The notes: generated from the sequence alone by a model not told the origin. DNA of 64,000 nucleotides from Pseudomonas sp. PDM15 (GCF_014851565.1 NZ_JACVAA010000004.1:620001-684000); one strand, 5' to 3'. Shown: positions 8,228-20,655, counted from the stretch's first letter. Numbers and translations: made by a program.

Positions 8228-8917
8228 TCAGCGGCTCTGCCGCTGTTGTAGCAAGAGATTGCTGAAGCCGCTGCCGGCCAGCTGTTTCTGCGCCGTGGCC
8301 AGCTGCTCGCGGTTGGCGTAGGGGCCGACCAGCACGCGGTGCCAGGTCTCCTCGCGTACCTTGCCGGACTCCACCTGCACGTTCTGGCCGAGCATGAGGA
8401 TCTGCGCGCGCACCTTGTCGGCGTCCTCACGCTTGCGGAACGAGCCGGCCTGCAGGAAGAACTGGGTGGTGACCGGCGCCTTGGCCACCACGACGGGCGG
8501 CGGAGGCGGCGTCTCGCCATTGAGCGCGGCCTCGGCGCGGGCGGCGTCGATCTTGGCCGCCTCCTCCGGACTCACCGGTTTGCTTTCCGGCGGCTTCACC
8601 GCATCGGCCGGCGGCAGGGCATCCGGCGGCACTATGACCTCGGATTCCGGCAGCAGGGTGTAGAAGTCGTACTTCGGCTTGACCGGCTCCGGTGCCACCT
8701 GCGGCTTCTTCTGCTGCTCGGTGAGGCGCTTCTGCTCCTCGGGCTTGGACCGTTTCACGTCGTCGCGACCCGGCTCCAGGCTGAACAGGAACATGAAGAA
8801 GCCGCCGATCACCAGGCCGCAGACCATCCACACCCAGCCGGGTACCGGCTTCTTCGCTGGCGCCTGGTAGCGGCTGGCGCCGCGCTTGGGCGCGGGCTTC
8901 TTCTTCGCTGCCGCCAC
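8228..8917 (-). CDS. FtsN-like SPOR-domain membrane protein
   Basis: This 229-residue protein has a basic cytoplasmic N-terminus (AAAKKKPAPKRG), one membrane segment (about residues 26-46, GWVWMVCGLVIGGFFMFLF), a Pro/Glu/Lys-rich periplasmic linker, and a C-terminal SPOR domain (about 150-225, starting QFFLQAGSFRKREDADKVRAQ). SPOR domains bind denuded septal peptidoglycan, so a cell-division role like FtsN is likely. The start is GTG at 8917, immediately after the argS TAA (8920-8918), so translation is probably coupled. The same gene follows argS in other Pseudomonas. Whether it is the true FtsN is not certain from sequence. Confidence 0.88.
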   Translation of the reverse strand: MAAAKKKPAPKRGASRYQAPAKKPVPGWVWMVCGLVIGGFFMFLFSLEPGRDDVKRSKPEEQKRLTEQQKKPQVAPEPVKPKYDFYTLLPESEVIVPPDALPPADAVKPPESKPVSPEEAAKIDAARAEAALNGETPPPPPVVVAKAPVTTQFFLQAGSFRKREDADKVRAQILMLGQNVQVESGKVREETWHRVLVGPYANREQLATAQKQLAGSGFSNLLLQQRQSR

Positions 8918-10657
<1,740 letters not shown>

Positions 10658-10696
10658 GGTCTGCTCGGGTCGGCCGCGGCTGGTCGAAAACTGTGC

Positions 10697-10726
10697 ATTA
10701 TCGGCGCCCGAGGGGCGCGGCTTCAA
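10697..10726 (-). promoter_or_regulatory. Sigma-70 promoter of argS
   Basis: Read leftward, TTGAAG (10726-10721) and GATAAT (10702-10697) are 18 bases apart. The -10 ends 39 bases before the argS ATG. A short GC hairpin (10704-10718) lies in the spacer and may help end priA transcription. Confidence 0.6.
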
Positions 10727-10736
10727 GCTTTGACGG

Positions 10737-12956
10737 TCAGAACAGGTCGATCGGGTCGACATCCAGTGACCAACGAACGGCGCGGCCGCTGGGCATCGCT
10801 TCCAGTATCGGCAGCCAGTGGGCCAGCAGCTTGTGCAGCGGCACGCGAGCGCTGGCCATCAGCAGCAGTTGCGCGCGGAAGCGCCCGGCGCGGCGTTCCA
10901 TCGGTGCCGGCACGGGGCCGAGCAGCTCGATGCCGGCCAGTTTCAACTCGTCGCGCAGCTGCTCGGCATAGGTGCAGGCTTCGTCGAGGAAGCCTTCGGC
11001 CTGGCCCGGCTTGTGCGCTTCGCCACGCAGCAGGGCGAGGTGGGCGAAAGGCGGCAGGCCGGCGCCACGGCGCTCGCTCAGGGCCTGCTCGGCGAAGGCC
11101 GGGTAACCCTGCTCGGTGAGCTGGACCAGCAGCGGATGGTCGGCCAGATGGCTCTGGATGATCACCTTGCCCGGCTCCTCGGCGCGGCCGGCACGCCCGG
11201 CCACCTGGACGATCAGCTGGGCCATGCGCTCGCTGGCACGGAAGTCGGCGGAGAACAGGCCGCCGTCGGCGTCAAGGATCGCCACAAGGGTGACGCGCGG
11301 GAAGTGGTGGCCCTTGGCGAGCATCTGGGTGCCGACCAGGATGCACGGCTCGCCCTTGTTGATGGTGGCGAACAGCTTGTCCATCGCGCCCTTGCGTGAG
11401 GTGGTGTCGCGGTCGATGCGCAGCACCGGGAACTGCGGGAAGAGGATGGCCAGGCGCTCCTCGGCGCGTTCGGTGCCGGCGCCCACCGGGCGCAGGTCGA
11501 CCTTCTGGCAGTCCGGGCAGTTGCGCGGGGTGCGCTCGACGTGGCCGCAGTGATGGCAGCGCAGTTCGTTGTGGCGCTGGTGCAGGGTCATGCGCGCGTC
11601 GCAGCGCGGGCACTGGCTGATCCAGCCGCAGTCGTGGCACAGCAGGGTGGGCGCGAAGCCGCGGCGGTTGAGGAACACCAGCACCTGCTGGCCGGCCTCG
11701 AGCGTCTGGCGTATGGCCAGTTGCAGCGGGCCGGAGATGCCGGAGTCCAGCGGCAGGCTCTTCACGTCCAGGCGCAGGAAGCGCGGCGGCTGGGCGTTGC
11801 CGGCGCGCTGGCCGAGCTTGAGCAGGGCATAGCGACCGGCGTGGGCGTTGTGCAGGCTCTCCAGCGAGGGCGTGGCCGAGCCGAGCACGATCGGCAGGTT
11901 CTCCTGGCGCGCGCGCACCAGGGCCAGGTCGCGGGCGTGGTAGCGCAGGCCTTCCTGCTGTTTATAGGAGGCGTCGTGTTCTTCATCGATGATGATCAGC
12001 CCCGGGCTCTTCATCGGGGTGAACAGTGCCGAGCGGGTGCCGATGATGATGTCGGCCTCGCCGTCGCGGGCTGCCAGCCAGGCGTCCAGGCGCTCGCGGT
12101 CGTTGACCCCGGAGTGCAGCAGGGCGATGCGCGCGTTGAAACGGCGAGCGAAGCGCTCGACCGTCTGCGGCCCCAGGTTGATCTCGGGGATCAACACCAG
12201 TGCCTGCTTGCCGGCCTCCAGGCAGTGGCGGATCAACTGCAGGTAGACCTCGGTCTTGCCGCTGCCGGTGACGCCGTACAGCAGGTAGGCGCCGAAGCCA
12301 CCCATGCCGGCCTGCGCCGCGTTGAAGGCGGCGCGCTGCTCGGCGTTGAGTGGCAGCTCCGGCTGCGCCAGCCAGCCACCGTGGCGCTGCAGCGGCGCGC
12401 TGCGGCGTACCTCGACGCGGACCAGGCCCTTTTCCAGCAGCAGGTCGAGGCTGTCCTTGTTCAGCTGCAGCTTGCTTAGCAGGCCGTGCGGCACGCCGTG
12501 GTGGTGCTGGGCCAGGGCGCGCAGCGCCTCGCGCTGGCGCGGCGCGCGGGCCAGGCGAGGGTCGTCCGGGCTGGCGCCCTCGGTGGCGTGCCAGTAGCGC
12601 TCCTGGCGCACTTCGGCCGGCTCGCCTTGGCGCAGCAGCACCGGCAAGGCCCAGCTCAGGGTGTCGCCGAGGCTGTGCTGGTAGTACTGCGCGGTCCACA
12701 GGCACAGCTTGAACAGCGGCGCCGGCAGTGGCGGGTTGCGGTCGAGCAGTTGCAGGGCGGGCTTGAGCTTGTCCTGCGGCACGTCGCTGTCGTCCGCCAG
12801 TTCCACCAGCACGCCGATCACCTCGCGCCGGCCGAACGACACGCGCAAGCGTACGCCGGGCTGCAGCATCGAACGAGGCACACCTTCGGGGGCGCGGTAG
12901 TCGAACAGGCGGCGCAGCGGCGAGGGCAGGGCGAGGCGCAGGATGGTGTCAGGCAC
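10737..12956 (-). CDS. priA: Primosomal protein N' (PriA helicase)
   Basis: This is a 739-residue 3'-to-5' DNA helicase that reloads the replisome at stalled forks. The start is the GTG at 12956 (read as [21 protein letters not shown]), which gives the family length; the open frame extends to 13100 across the promoter region. Walker A is [12 protein letters not shown], the DEAH-like box is DEEHD, and the zinc-binding insert carries paired cysteines ([14 protein letters not shown], then CHHCG and CPDC). It is transcribed divergently from rpmE, with 162 bases between them. Confidence 0.96.
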   Translation of the reverse strand: MPDTILRLALPSPLRRLFDYRAPEGVPRSMLQPGVRLRVSFGRREVIGVLVELADDSDVPQDKLKPALQLLDRNPPLPAPLFKLCLWTAQYYQHSLGDTLSWALPVLLRQGEPAEVRQERYWHATEGASPDDPRLARAPRQREALRALAQHHHGVPHGLLSKLQLNKDSLDLLLEKGLVRVEVRRSAPLQRHGGWLAQPELPLNAEQRAAFNAAQAGMGGFGAYLLYGVTGSGKTEVYLQLIRHCLEAGKQALVLIPEINLGPQTVERFARRFNARIALLHSGVNDRERLDAWLAARDGEADIIIGTRSALFTPMKSPGLIIIDEEHDASYKQQEGLRYHARDLALVRARQENLPIVLGSATPSLESLHNAHAGRYALLKLGQRAGNAQPPRFLRLDVKSLPLDSGISGPLQLAIRQTLEAGQQVLVFLNRRGFAPTLLCHDCGWISQCPRCDARMTLHQRHNELRCHHCGHVERTPRNCPDCQKVDLRPVGAGTERAEERLAILFPQFPVLRIDRDTTSRKGAMDKLFATINKGEPCILVGTQMLAKGHHFPRVTLVAILDADGGLFSADFRASERMAQLIVQVAGRAGRAEEPGKVIIQSHLADHPLLVQLTEQGYPAFAEQALSERRGAGLPPFAHLALLRGEAHKPGQAEGFLDEACTYAEQLRDELKLAGIELLGPVPAPMERRAGRFRAQLLLMASARVPLHKLLAHWLPILEAMPSGRAVRWSLDVDPIDLF

Positions 12957-13021
12957 GGCGAGCTCCGGATTCGAAGCGGCGATGCTAGCACGGCCGCACG
13001 TCGCCCCGTCGGGGCGGCGGC

Positions 13022-13049
13022 TTGCCTGGTAGTGGCGGTCTGGTATAGT
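13022..13049 (+). promoter_or_regulatory. Sigma-70 promoter of rpmE
   Basis: TTGCCT (13022-13027) and TATAGT (13044-13049) are separated by 16 bases, with the -10 about 70 bases before the rpmE ATG. The intervening leader is short and without an obvious riboswitch. Confidence 0.65.
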
Positions 13050-13118
13050 GCGCGGCCTATTTCCGTGCGGTACTCGGCAGCGAGCTGAGTGGCGGCACAC
13101 CTACCCGAGGAAAATACG

Positions 13119-13337
13119 ATGAAAGCCGATATCCATCCGCAGTACGAAGAAATGGTTGCAACCTGCAGCTGTGGCAACGTGATCAAGACCCGTTCCACCC
13201 TGTGCAAGCCGATGAGCCTGGACGTGTGCTCCGAGTGCCACCCGTTCTACACCGGCAAGCAGAAGATGCTGGATACCGGCGGCCGTATCGACCGCTTCAA
13301 GCAGCGTTTCGGTGTGTTCGGCGCCAAGACCGAATAA
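13119..13337 (+). CDS. rpmE: Ribosomal protein bL31 (zinc-binding form)
   Basis: This 72-residue large-subunit ribosomal protein begins [18 protein letters not shown]. The open frame upstream (from 13089) lacks family similarity. Cys16, Cys18, Cys37 and Cys40 (the last pair in [12 protein letters not shown]) are the zinc ligands of the C+ type, used when zinc is sufficient. A good ribosome-binding purine run (gagg) lies 8 bases before the ATG. It is monocistronic in form, with a strong sigma-70 promoter and an intrinsic terminator just after the stop that lies inside the next reading frame. Confidence 0.97.
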   Translation: MKADIHPQYEEMVATCSCGNVIKTRSTLCKPMSLDVCSECHPFYTGKQKMLDTGGRIDRFKQRFGVFGAKTE

Positions 13338-13339
13338 GA

Positions 13340-14140
13340 GTGGTGCAAGCCACTTTGCTGAAAAAGGCGTCCCTGGTGGGCGCCTTTTTCGTTTCTGCCT
13401 GCCTGGTGCTGCCGGCCCAGGCCTTCTGCCCGCGGGTCGACGACCTGGCGCCGCAGCGCGTGGCCAATGTGGTTGACGGCGATACGCTGCGCCTGGTCGA
13501 TGGCCTCAGCGTGCGGCTGATCGGCATCAACGCGCCGGAGCGCGCCCGTGATGGTCGCCCGGCCGAGCCCTTCGCCGAGGCGGCGACCAAGCGTCTGCAG
13601 GCCCTGGTGGCCGCCAATGACGGGCGAATCGGTCTGCGCGTCGGCGCCAAGGCCCGTGATCACTACGGCCGCACCCTGGCCCATGCCTACGATCACGCCG
13701 GCAATAATCTGGAGGCGCAGCTGCTGGCCGAAGGGCTGGGCTACCGCGTGGCCTTCGAGCCGTCGACGGGGCTGGAGAGTTGCCAGCGCGGCGCCGAGGA
13801 TAAGGCGCGCCAGCAGCGCGTCGGTCTCTGGCAGCAGGCTCGCATCGTCACGCCCTTCGATCTGCGTAGCGGTGGCTTCGCCCTGCTGCGCGGCGAGGTC
13901 GCGCGGGTGCAGCGCAATCGTGGCGGCCTGTGGATAGAAATGGATGGGCCGCTGGTATTGCGCATCGAGCCGAAGCTGCTGCGCCACTTCGATGTGGCGG
14001 CGTTGCAGGGCCTGGCCGGTCGCCAGGTCGAGGCGCGCGGTTGGGTGATTGACCGTTCCCGGCGGGGCGGCGTAAAACCGGAGCAAGCCCGCTGGATGCT
14101 GCCGCTGACCCATGCGGCCATGCTCGAGGTGTTGCCATGA
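13340..14140 (+). CDS. Secreted thermonuclease-like (SNase) endonuclease
   Basis: This is a staphylococcal-nuclease-family protein of about 266 residues. A signal peptide (LLKKASLVGAFFVSACLVLPAQA) precedes the mature start FCPRVDDL. The SNase domain follows with VVDGDTLRL and the catalytic-type GINAPERARDGRPAEP segment, then DHYGRTLAHAY. It probably cleaves nucleic acids in the periplasm or outside the cell. The start is uncertain: GTG 13340, GTG 13343 and TTG 13355 are in frame, there is no ATG, and none has a good ribosome-binding site. The signal peptide needs a start at or before 13355. The stop overlaps the next ATG (ATGA at 14137-14140), so the two are coupled. Confidence 0.85.
   Translation: MVQATLLKKASLVGAFFVSACLVLPAQAFCPRVDDLAPQRVANVVDGDTLRLVDGLSVRLIGINAPERARDGRPAEPFAEAATKRLQALVAANDGRIGLRVGAKARDHYGRTLAHAYDHAGNNLEAQLLAEGLGYRVAFEPSTGLESCQRGAEDKARQQRVGLWQQARIVTPFDLRSGGFALLRGEVARVQRNRGGLWIEMDGPLVLRIEPKLLRHFDVAALQGLAGRQVEARGWVIDRSRRGGVKPEQARWMLPLTHAAMLEVLP
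13361..13389 (+). terminator. rpmE terminator overlapping the nuclease signal-peptide codons
   Basis: The outer stem aaaaaggcg (13361-13369) pairs with cgccttttt (13381-13389). It extends inward by a G-T and two C-G pairs to leave a 5-base loop, and it ends in TTTTTC. It starts 23 bases after the rpmE stop. These bases also encode KKASLVGAFF of the following nuclease. Confidence 0.75.
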
Positions 14141-15576
14141 AGTTGCCTCTTTTCCTGTTGCTGTCCCTGCTTGTCCAGCTCGCCGGTTGCGCGGTCAATC
14201 CGGCCACCGGCAAGACCGACTTCGTGATGATGAGCGAGCAGCAGGAGATCGATTTGGGCCGCAACTACGCCCAGGAGATCGCCAAGCAGTACCCGCGCTA
14301 TGCCGACGAGAAGCTGCAGGCCTACGTGCAGCAGGTGGGCGAGCGGGTGGCGCGCAACAGCCATCGCAGCAACCTGGACTACAGCTTTACCGTCATCGAC
14401 TCGCCGGACATCAACGCCTTCGCCATTCCCGGCGGTCACATCTATATCCATCGCGGATTGGTGGCTTACCTCGGTTCGGAGGCGGAGCTGGCGGCCGTGC
14501 TCGGGCATGAAGTCGGGCACGTCACGGCTCGCCACAGCGTGCGCCAACAGAGCCAGTCGACGGCCTGGAACATCCTCGGTCAGGCCGTGGCGATCGGCAC
14601 CGGCGTCGGCGCCGCCGGCGATATCACCAATGTGCTGGGCGGCGCCCTGGTGAGTGGCTACGGTCGCGACATGGAGCTGGAGGCTGACGGCTTCGGCGCC
14701 CAGTACTTGGCGCGCAGCGGCTACGACCCGCAGGCGATGATCGAAGTGGTCAAGGTCTTGAAAAGCCAGGAAGACTTCGCCCGCGACGAGGCCCAGGCCA
14801 AGGGCCAGGAAGTGCCGCCGGCCGGCTATCACGGCCTGTTCGATACCCACCCGGACAACGACACCCGCCTGCGTCAGGTGGTGGCTTCGGCCAGCCCACT
14901 GGCGACCAGCCAGGGCGAGGTGGGGCGCGATACCTACCTGAAACGGATCGAGGGCATGCCCTTCGGCGACTCGGCAGAAGCCGGCGTGCGTCGGGGGCAG
15001 CGCTTCTATCATGTTGGCCTGGACTTCACCCTGGCCATGCCGCAGGGCTGGGAGCTGATCAACCGCCCGGACGCGGTGATCGTCCACAGCGGCGATCAGC
15101 AGGCCTTCATGGTCATGAGCATGCAACCGCTGAAGCCGGGCACCGACTCGCGCACCTTCGTGCATGAGAAGACTGGCGGGCGCGGTCTGGCTGGCGAGCA
15201 GAGCTTCAAGCAGAACGGCCTGGACGTGACCACTGGAGTGCTCACCGGCGACGGCGCCAAGCGCGTGGCGGTGGTCGCACGGCAGAACGAAGCCTTCCTG
15301 TTCATCGGCGCGGTCAAGGGACGCGCTTCGCTGGAGAGCGCCGACGACCAGTTCATGGAGGTGGTGCGCAGCTTCCGGCCACTGCAGGCCAAGGAGCGCG
15401 AACAGGGGCAACCCTGGCGTCTGCATCTGGTGCAATTCAAGGCTGGTCAGAGTCTGGAGGCGCTGAGCCGGGAGATGGGCGGCGAGGGCGACAAGTTGAA
15501 GCGTCTGCGTCTGCTGAACGGTCTGTATCCGACCGGTCAGCCACTTCCCGGCGATTGGCTCAAGGTAGTTCGCTGA
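14137..15576 (+). CDS. M48-family zinc metalloprotease lipoprotein
   Basis: This protein has 479 residues. The N-terminal lipobox LVQLAGC marks a lipoprotein with the acylated Cys at 18. The zinc motif HEVGH is near residue 126, followed by the distal Glu region MELEADGFGAQYL, typical of BepA/LoiP-like peptidases that degrade misfolded outer-membrane proteins. After the peptidase (to about 260) comes a further domain, ending with a segment reminiscent of LysM (WRLHLVQFKAGQSLEALSREM). It is translationally coupled to the upstream nuclease gene. The exact substrate is unknown. Confidence 0.9.
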   Translation: MKLPLFLLLSLLVQLAGCAVNPATGKTDFVMMSEQQEIDLGRNYAQEIAKQYPRYADEKLQAYVQQVGERVARNSHRSNLDYSFTVIDSPDINAFAIPGGHIYIHRGLVAYLGSEAELAAVLGHEVGHVTARHSVRQQSQSTAWNILGQAVAIGTGVGAAGDITNVLGGALVSGYGRDMELEADGFGAQYLARSGYDPQAMIEVVKVLKSQEDFARDEAQAKGQEVPPAGYHGLFDTHPDNDTRLRQVVASASPLATSQGEVGRDTYLKRIEGMPFGDSAEAGVRRGQRFYHVGLDFTLAMPQGWELINRPDAVIVHSGDQQAFMVMSMQPLKPGTDSRTFVHEKTGGRGLAGEQSFKQNGLDVTTGVLTGDGAKRVAVVARQNEAFLFIGAVKGRASLESADDQFMEVVRSFRPLQAKEREQGQPWRLHLVQFKAGQSLEALSREMGGEGDKLKRLRLLNGLYPTGQPLPGDWLKVVR

Positions 15577-15595
15577 CCCGCTCAGAGGCCCGATC

Positions 15596-15624
15596 TTGTG
15601 GGCCTTGGCCTTCTTGCGTATGCT
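15596..15624 (+). promoter_or_regulatory. Possible sigma-70 promoter of the malic enzyme gene
   Basis: TTGTGG (15596-15601) and TATGCT (15619-15624) are 17 bases apart, 38 bases before the ATG. A small hairpin (aggccc 15586-15591 with gggcct 15600-15605) overlaps the -35 and could end the upstream transcript. The -35 is weak, so confidence is modest. Confidence 0.4.
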
Positions 15625-15662
15625 CGCTCGCCTGCCTTCACTGCAAAGCGGAAATAGCCGAA

Positions 15663-16931
15663 ATGTCTGATCTGAAAACTGCCGCTCTCGAGTATCACGC
15701 GCAGCCCCGTCCGGGCAAATTGAGCGTCGAACTGACCAAGCCCACCGCGACCGCCCGCGACCTGTCCCTGGCCTACAGCCCGGGCGTTGCCGAGCCGGTC
15801 CGCGAGATTGCCCGCGATGCCGAACTGGCCTATCGCTACACCGGCAAGGGCAACCTGGTGGCAGTGATTTCCGATGGCACCGCGATCCTCGGCCTGGGCA
15901 ACCTCGGCCCGCTGGCCTCCAAGCCGGTGATGGAAGGCAAGGGCGTGCTGTTCAAGCGCTTCGCCGGCATCGACGTGTTCGACATCGAAGTCGACTCCGA
16001 GAGCCCGCAGGCCTTCATCGACACCGTCAAGCGCATCTCCATCACCTTCGGCGGCATCAACCTGGAAGACATCAAGGCGCCCGAGTGCTTCGAGATCGAA
16101 CGCGCGCTGATCGAGCAGTGCGACATCCCGGTATTCCACGATGACCAGCACGGCACTGCCATCGTCACCGCCGCCGGCATGCTCAACGCCCTGGAAATCG
16201 CCGGCAAGACCCTGGAGCAGGCCAAGATCGTCTGCCTCGGTGCCGGCGCCGCCGCCATCTCCTGCATGAAGCTGCTGGTGAGCATGGGTGCCAAGGTCGA
16301 GAACATCTTCATGCTCGACCGCAAGGGCGTGATCCACGCCGATCGCGATGACCTCAATCAGTACAAGGCGGTATTCGCCCACGCTACCGACAAGCGCAGC
16401 CTGTCCGACGCCCTGGACGGTGCCGACGTGTTCGTCGGTCTGTCCGGTGCCAACCTGCTGAGCCAGGACGACCTCAAGCTGATGGCGCCGAACCCGATCG
16501 TGTTCGCCTGCTCCAACCCGGACCCGGAGATCAAGCCGGAGCTGGCGCGCGAAGCCCGTCCGGACGTGATCATGGCGACCGGTCGTTCGGACTACCCGAA
16601 CCAGGTCAACAACGTGCTCGGCTTCCCCTTCATCTTCCGCGGTGCCTTGGACGTACGCGCCACCCGCATCAATGAGGAAATGAAGATCGCCGCCGCCAAC
16701 GCCCTGCGTGATCTGGCCAAGCTGCCGGTGCCGAAGGAAGTCTGCGAGGCCTACGGCGGCATCGAGCTGAGCTTCGGTCGCGAGTACATCATTCCGAAGC
16801 CGATGGATGCCCGTCTGATCACTGTGGTAGCCGATGCCGTAGCCAAGGCCGCGATCGAGACCGGTGTGGCGACCCTGCCGTATCCGAAGCACTACCCGCT
16901 GCAGTCGGTGAATGACGTGTTCAACGGCTGA
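15663..16931 (+). CDS. NADP-type malic enzyme (short form)
   Basis: This 422-residue enzyme oxidatively decarboxylates malate to pyruvate with release of CO2 and NAD(P)H. The start MSDLKTAALEYHAQPRPGKL is chosen over the longer frame because it matches relatives and follows a purine-rich sequence. The N-terminal malic domain has AYSPGVAEP and the metal-binding region FHDDQHGTA. The Rossmann domain has VCLGAGAAAISC. The C-terminal phosphotransacetylase-like domain of the long MaeB enzymes is absent, so this is the short version found in Pseudomonas. It is flanked by its own promoter and a strong terminator, so it is likely monocistronic. Confidence 0.93.
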   Translation: MSDLKTAALEYHAQPRPGKLSVELTKPTATARDLSLAYSPGVAEPVREIARDAELAYRYTGKGNLVAVISDGTAILGLGNLGPLASKPVMEGKGVLFKRFAGIDVFDIEVDSESPQAFIDTVKRISITFGGINLEDIKAPECFEIERALIEQCDIPVFHDDQHGTAIVTAAGMLNALEIAGKTLEQAKIVCLGAGAAAISCMKLLVSMGAKVENIFMLDRKGVIHADRDDLNQYKAVFAHATDKRSLSDALDGADVFVGLSGANLLSQDDLKLMAPNPIVFACSNPDPEIKPELAREARPDVIMATGRSDYPNQVNNVLGFPFIFRGALDVRATRINEEMKIAAANALRDLAKLPVPKEVCEAYGGIELSFGREYIIPKPMDARLITVVADAVAKAAIETGVATLPYPKHYPLQSVNDVFNG

Positions 16932-16939
16932 TCACCAGC

Positions 16940-16977
16940 CCAATAAATAGCCCCGCCGATGCGGGGCTTTTTATTGG
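16940..16977. terminator. Bidirectional terminator between malic enzyme and ponA
   Basis: The core stem agccccgc/gcggggct (16949-16956 with 16961-16968) is extended, after one mismatch, by eight more pairs (16940-16947 with 16970-16977). The outer A/T pairs give T-rich tails on both strands, which suits the two converging genes. Confidence 0.85.
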
Positions 16978-16991
16978 CCGTCTGAAATTGC

Positions 16992-19406
16992 TCAGAACAG
17001 GTCGAGCGGTGCCGATTCATCCGCCGGCAGCGGGCTGCCGGGGATGCCCATGGCCGGATCCAGCTCGCTCATCGGTGGCGGCGAATCTTCGCTCTTGAAC
17101 AGCTCGAAGTAGGCGTCGGGTGCGCCCGGCGAGGCGGCGCGGCCGCTGACCGGATCGACGCGCAAGCTGAGCAGGCCGGCCGGCTCCGGTGGCAAGTGCT
17201 CCGGCTTGTCCTTGAGCGCGGCGCTCATGTAGCTCATCCAGATCGGCAGGGCCACGGTGCCACCGTATTCATGGCGACCCAGGCTCTCCGGCTGATCGAA
17301 GCCGACCCAGACGGTGGTCATGAAGTCGGCGTTGTAGCCGGAGAACCAGCTGTCCTTGGACTCGTTGGTGGTGCCGGTCTTGCCCGCCAGGTCGCCGCGG
17401 CCCATGGCCAGGGCGCGGCGGCCGGTGCCACGCTTGATCACGTCCTGCAGCATGCTGGTCATGATGTAGGCGGTGCGCTCGTCGATGATCTGCTCGGCGA
17501 GCACCGGTTGCTGCACTTCGGCGTTGGGCTCCTCGATCAGCAGGGCGGCGTTCTGCTCTTCGACCAGCTGCGCGCTCTCCGGGGTGCGTGGCGGGTTGGC
17601 GATGAACAGGGGCTTGCCGTCGCGGCTGTCGATGCGTTCGATCAGGTAGGGCTGGATCTTGCGTCCGCCGTTGGCGAAGGCGCTCCAGCCGCCGGCGATC
17701 TCCAGCGGCGTGAGGCCGGCGGTGCCGAGTGCCAGGGACAGATTGCGCGGCAGCTCCTGGCGGTTGAAGCCGAAGGCGCTGATGTAGTCGAGGGTGTAGT
17801 CGATGCCGATGGTCTGCAGCAGGCGGATCGAGACCAGGTTGCGCGACTTGTAGAGCGCCTCGCGTAGGCGGATCGGGCCGAGGAAGGTGTTGTTGTCGTT
17901 CTTTGGGCGCCAGGCCTCTTCCATGCCGGCTTCCTGGAACACGATCGGCGAGTCGTTGACCAGGCTGGAGGCGGTGAAGCCGGCATCCAGCGCCGCGCTG
18001 TAGACGAAGGGCTTGAAGCTGGAGCCGGGCTGGCGCTTGGCCTGGGCGGCGCGGTTGTAGTTGCTCTGCTCGAAGGAGAAGCCGCCAACCAGGGCGCGGA
18101 TGGCCCCGTTCTGCGGATCCAGCGAGACCAGCGCGCTCTGCGCTGCGGGGATCTGGCGGAACAGTAGCGTGTCGTTCTCTGCGTCGTGCTCGACGCGGAC
18201 CAGATCGCCGATCTGCGCCACATCCGCCGGCTTCTGCGGGCGGGGGCCAAGGCTGTTGGTATTGAGGAAGGGCCGGGCCCATTTCATGCTGTCCCAGGCG
18301 ACCGCCTGTTCCTCGCCATTGCGCAGCAGGACCATGATGCCGCTGGCTTCCACCTGGGTGACGATCGCCGGCTGCAGGCCGCCTATGCTCTTGTACTTGG
18401 CCAGTTCCTGTAGCCACGCCTCGCGAGTCAAGCCAGGCAGGCGGGTTTCCGGGCCGCGGAAGCCGTGGCGCTGGTCATAGGAAATCAGCCCGTCGTGCAG
18501 CGCCTGGTTGGCCGACTCCTGCAGCGCCGCCGGTACCGTGGAGGTGACGCGAAAGCCCTCGGTATAGGCCTCGCTACCATAGCGGCCGACCATCTCGGCG
18601 CGAGCCATCTCGGCTATATAAGGTGCATTGAGCTCGATCGGCTGTACGTGATGGCGAGCTCCGACCGGCTCGGCCAGCGCGGCCTCGTACTGGGCCTGGT
18701 TGATGGCGCCGAGCTTGTACATGCGGCCGAGGATCCAGTCACGGCGCTCCTTGCTGCGCTGCGGATTGACCAGGGGGTTGTAGCGCGAGGGCGCCTTCGG
18801 CAGGCCGGCGATCATCGCCATCTGCCCCAGGGTCGCCTCGCGGATCGACTTGCCGTAGTAAACCTGGGACGCAGCCTCGATACCGTAGGCACGGTTGCCC
18901 AGGTAGATCTTGTTGACGTAGAGCTCGAGGATCTCGTTCTTGCTCAGTTCGCGCTCGATCTGCAGGGCGAGCAGGATTTCATTGATCTTGCGCGAGAAGC
19001 TTCTTTCATTGGTGAGGAAGAAGTTCTTCGCCACCTGCATGGTGATGGTGCTGCCCCCGGTTTGAATGTGGCCGCTCGCCAATAACTGCGTAGCAGCGCG
19101 CATCAGGCTGGTGAAGTCGACGCCATAATGGTTCGCGAAATTGTCGTCTTCGGCGGCCAGCAGGGCGTTTATGAAGTCGGGGGGGATATCGTCGAAGCGG
19201 ATCGGCGAGCGGCGCATCTCGCCAAATTCGGCGATCAGCTTGCCGTCGGAGCTATAGACCCTTAGCGGTATCTGCAGCTGGATGCTGCGTAGCGACTCGA
19301 CGGAAGGTAAGCCAGGACTAAGATAGAGAAAGGCTCCACTGAAACTGAGCGCTAACCCGCAAAAAGCGGCGACACAGGACCACCAGAAAAACTTCAGCAA
19401 ACGCAT
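16992..19406 (-). CDS. ponA: Penicillin-binding protein 1A (bifunctional transglycosylase/transpeptidase)
   Basis: This is an 804-residue inner-membrane class A PBP that polymerises and cross-links peptidoglycan. The ATG at 19406 (MRLLKFFWWSCVAAFC) is preferred to a TTG one codon earlier. A membrane segment lies at about 8-30. The glycosyltransferase domain follows, with EDDNFANHYGVD and GGSTITMQVAKN. The transpeptidase has the SSFK tetrad in RQPGSSFKPF and the KTGTT motif in GKTGTTNESKDSWF. It is divergent from pilM, the usual Pseudomonas arrangement, with promoters for both in the 184-base gap. Confidence 0.97.
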   Translation of the reverse strand: MRLLKFFWWSCVAAFCGLALSFSGAFLYLSPGLPSVESLRSIQLQIPLRVYSSDGKLIAEFGEMRRSPIRFDDIPPDFINALLAAEDDNFANHYGVDFTSLMRAATQLLASGHIQTGGSTITMQVAKNFFLTNERSFSRKINEILLALQIERELSKNEILELYVNKIYLGNRAYGIEAASQVYYGKSIREATLGQMAMIAGLPKAPSRYNPLVNPQRSKERRDWILGRMYKLGAINQAQYEAALAEPVGARHHVQPIELNAPYIAEMARAEMVGRYGSEAYTEGFRVTSTVPAALQESANQALHDGLISYDQRHGFRGPETRLPGLTREAWLQELAKYKSIGGLQPAIVTQVEASGIMVLLRNGEEQAVAWDSMKWARPFLNTNSLGPRPQKPADVAQIGDLVRVEHDAENDTLLFRQIPAAQSALVSLDPQNGAIRALVGGFSFEQSNYNRAAQAKRQPGSSFKPFVYSAALDAGFTASSLVNDSPIVFQEAGMEEAWRPKNDNNTFLGPIRLREALYKSRNLVSIRLLQTIGIDYTLDYISAFGFNRQELPRNLSLALGTAGLTPLEIAGGWSAFANGGRKIQPYLIERIDSRDGKPLFIANPPRTPESAQLVEEQNAALLIEEPNAEVQQPVLAEQIIDERTAYIMTSMLQDVIKRGTGRRALAMGRGDLAGKTGTTNESKDSWFSGYNADFMTTVWVGFDQPESLGRHEYGGTVALPIWMSYMSAALKDKPEHLPPEPAGLLSLRVDPVSGRAASPGAPDAYFELFKSEDSPPPMSELDPAMGIPGSPLPADESAPLDLF

Positions 19407-19478
19407 CAAGGTTCTTGGAATTCCAGTTAAAAGAATGGGTTAAGCGGTGCGTGGTGCGAAAAGGGGAAAACTGTTCAC

Positions 19479-19484
19479 ATTATA
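19479..19484 (-). promoter_or_regulatory. -10 element of the ponA promoter
   Basis: A perfect TATAAT reads leftward here, 72 bases before the ponA ATG. The -35 position holds only a weak match (around tggctc/gctccc), and an A-tract occupies the spacer. The -10 is clear and the full promoter less so. Confidence 0.5.
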
Positions 19485-19509
19485 AGCGGTTTTTTTACAG
19501 GGGAGCCAT

Positions 19510-19538
19510 TTGCGCTTCTGTCAAGACTGTTATTTAAT
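19510..19538 (+). promoter_or_regulatory. Candidate promoter of the pilMNOPQ operon
   Basis: TTGCGC (19510-19515) and TTTAAT (19533-19538) are 17 bases apart, 52 bases before the pilM GTG. The surrounding sequence is AT-rich. The candidate rests on spacing and hexamer match only. Confidence 0.45.
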
Positions 19539-19563
19539 GTGGAAAAACATAAATAGTCCGTAA

Positions 19564-20654
<1,091 letters not shown>

Positions 20655-20655
<1 letters not shown>

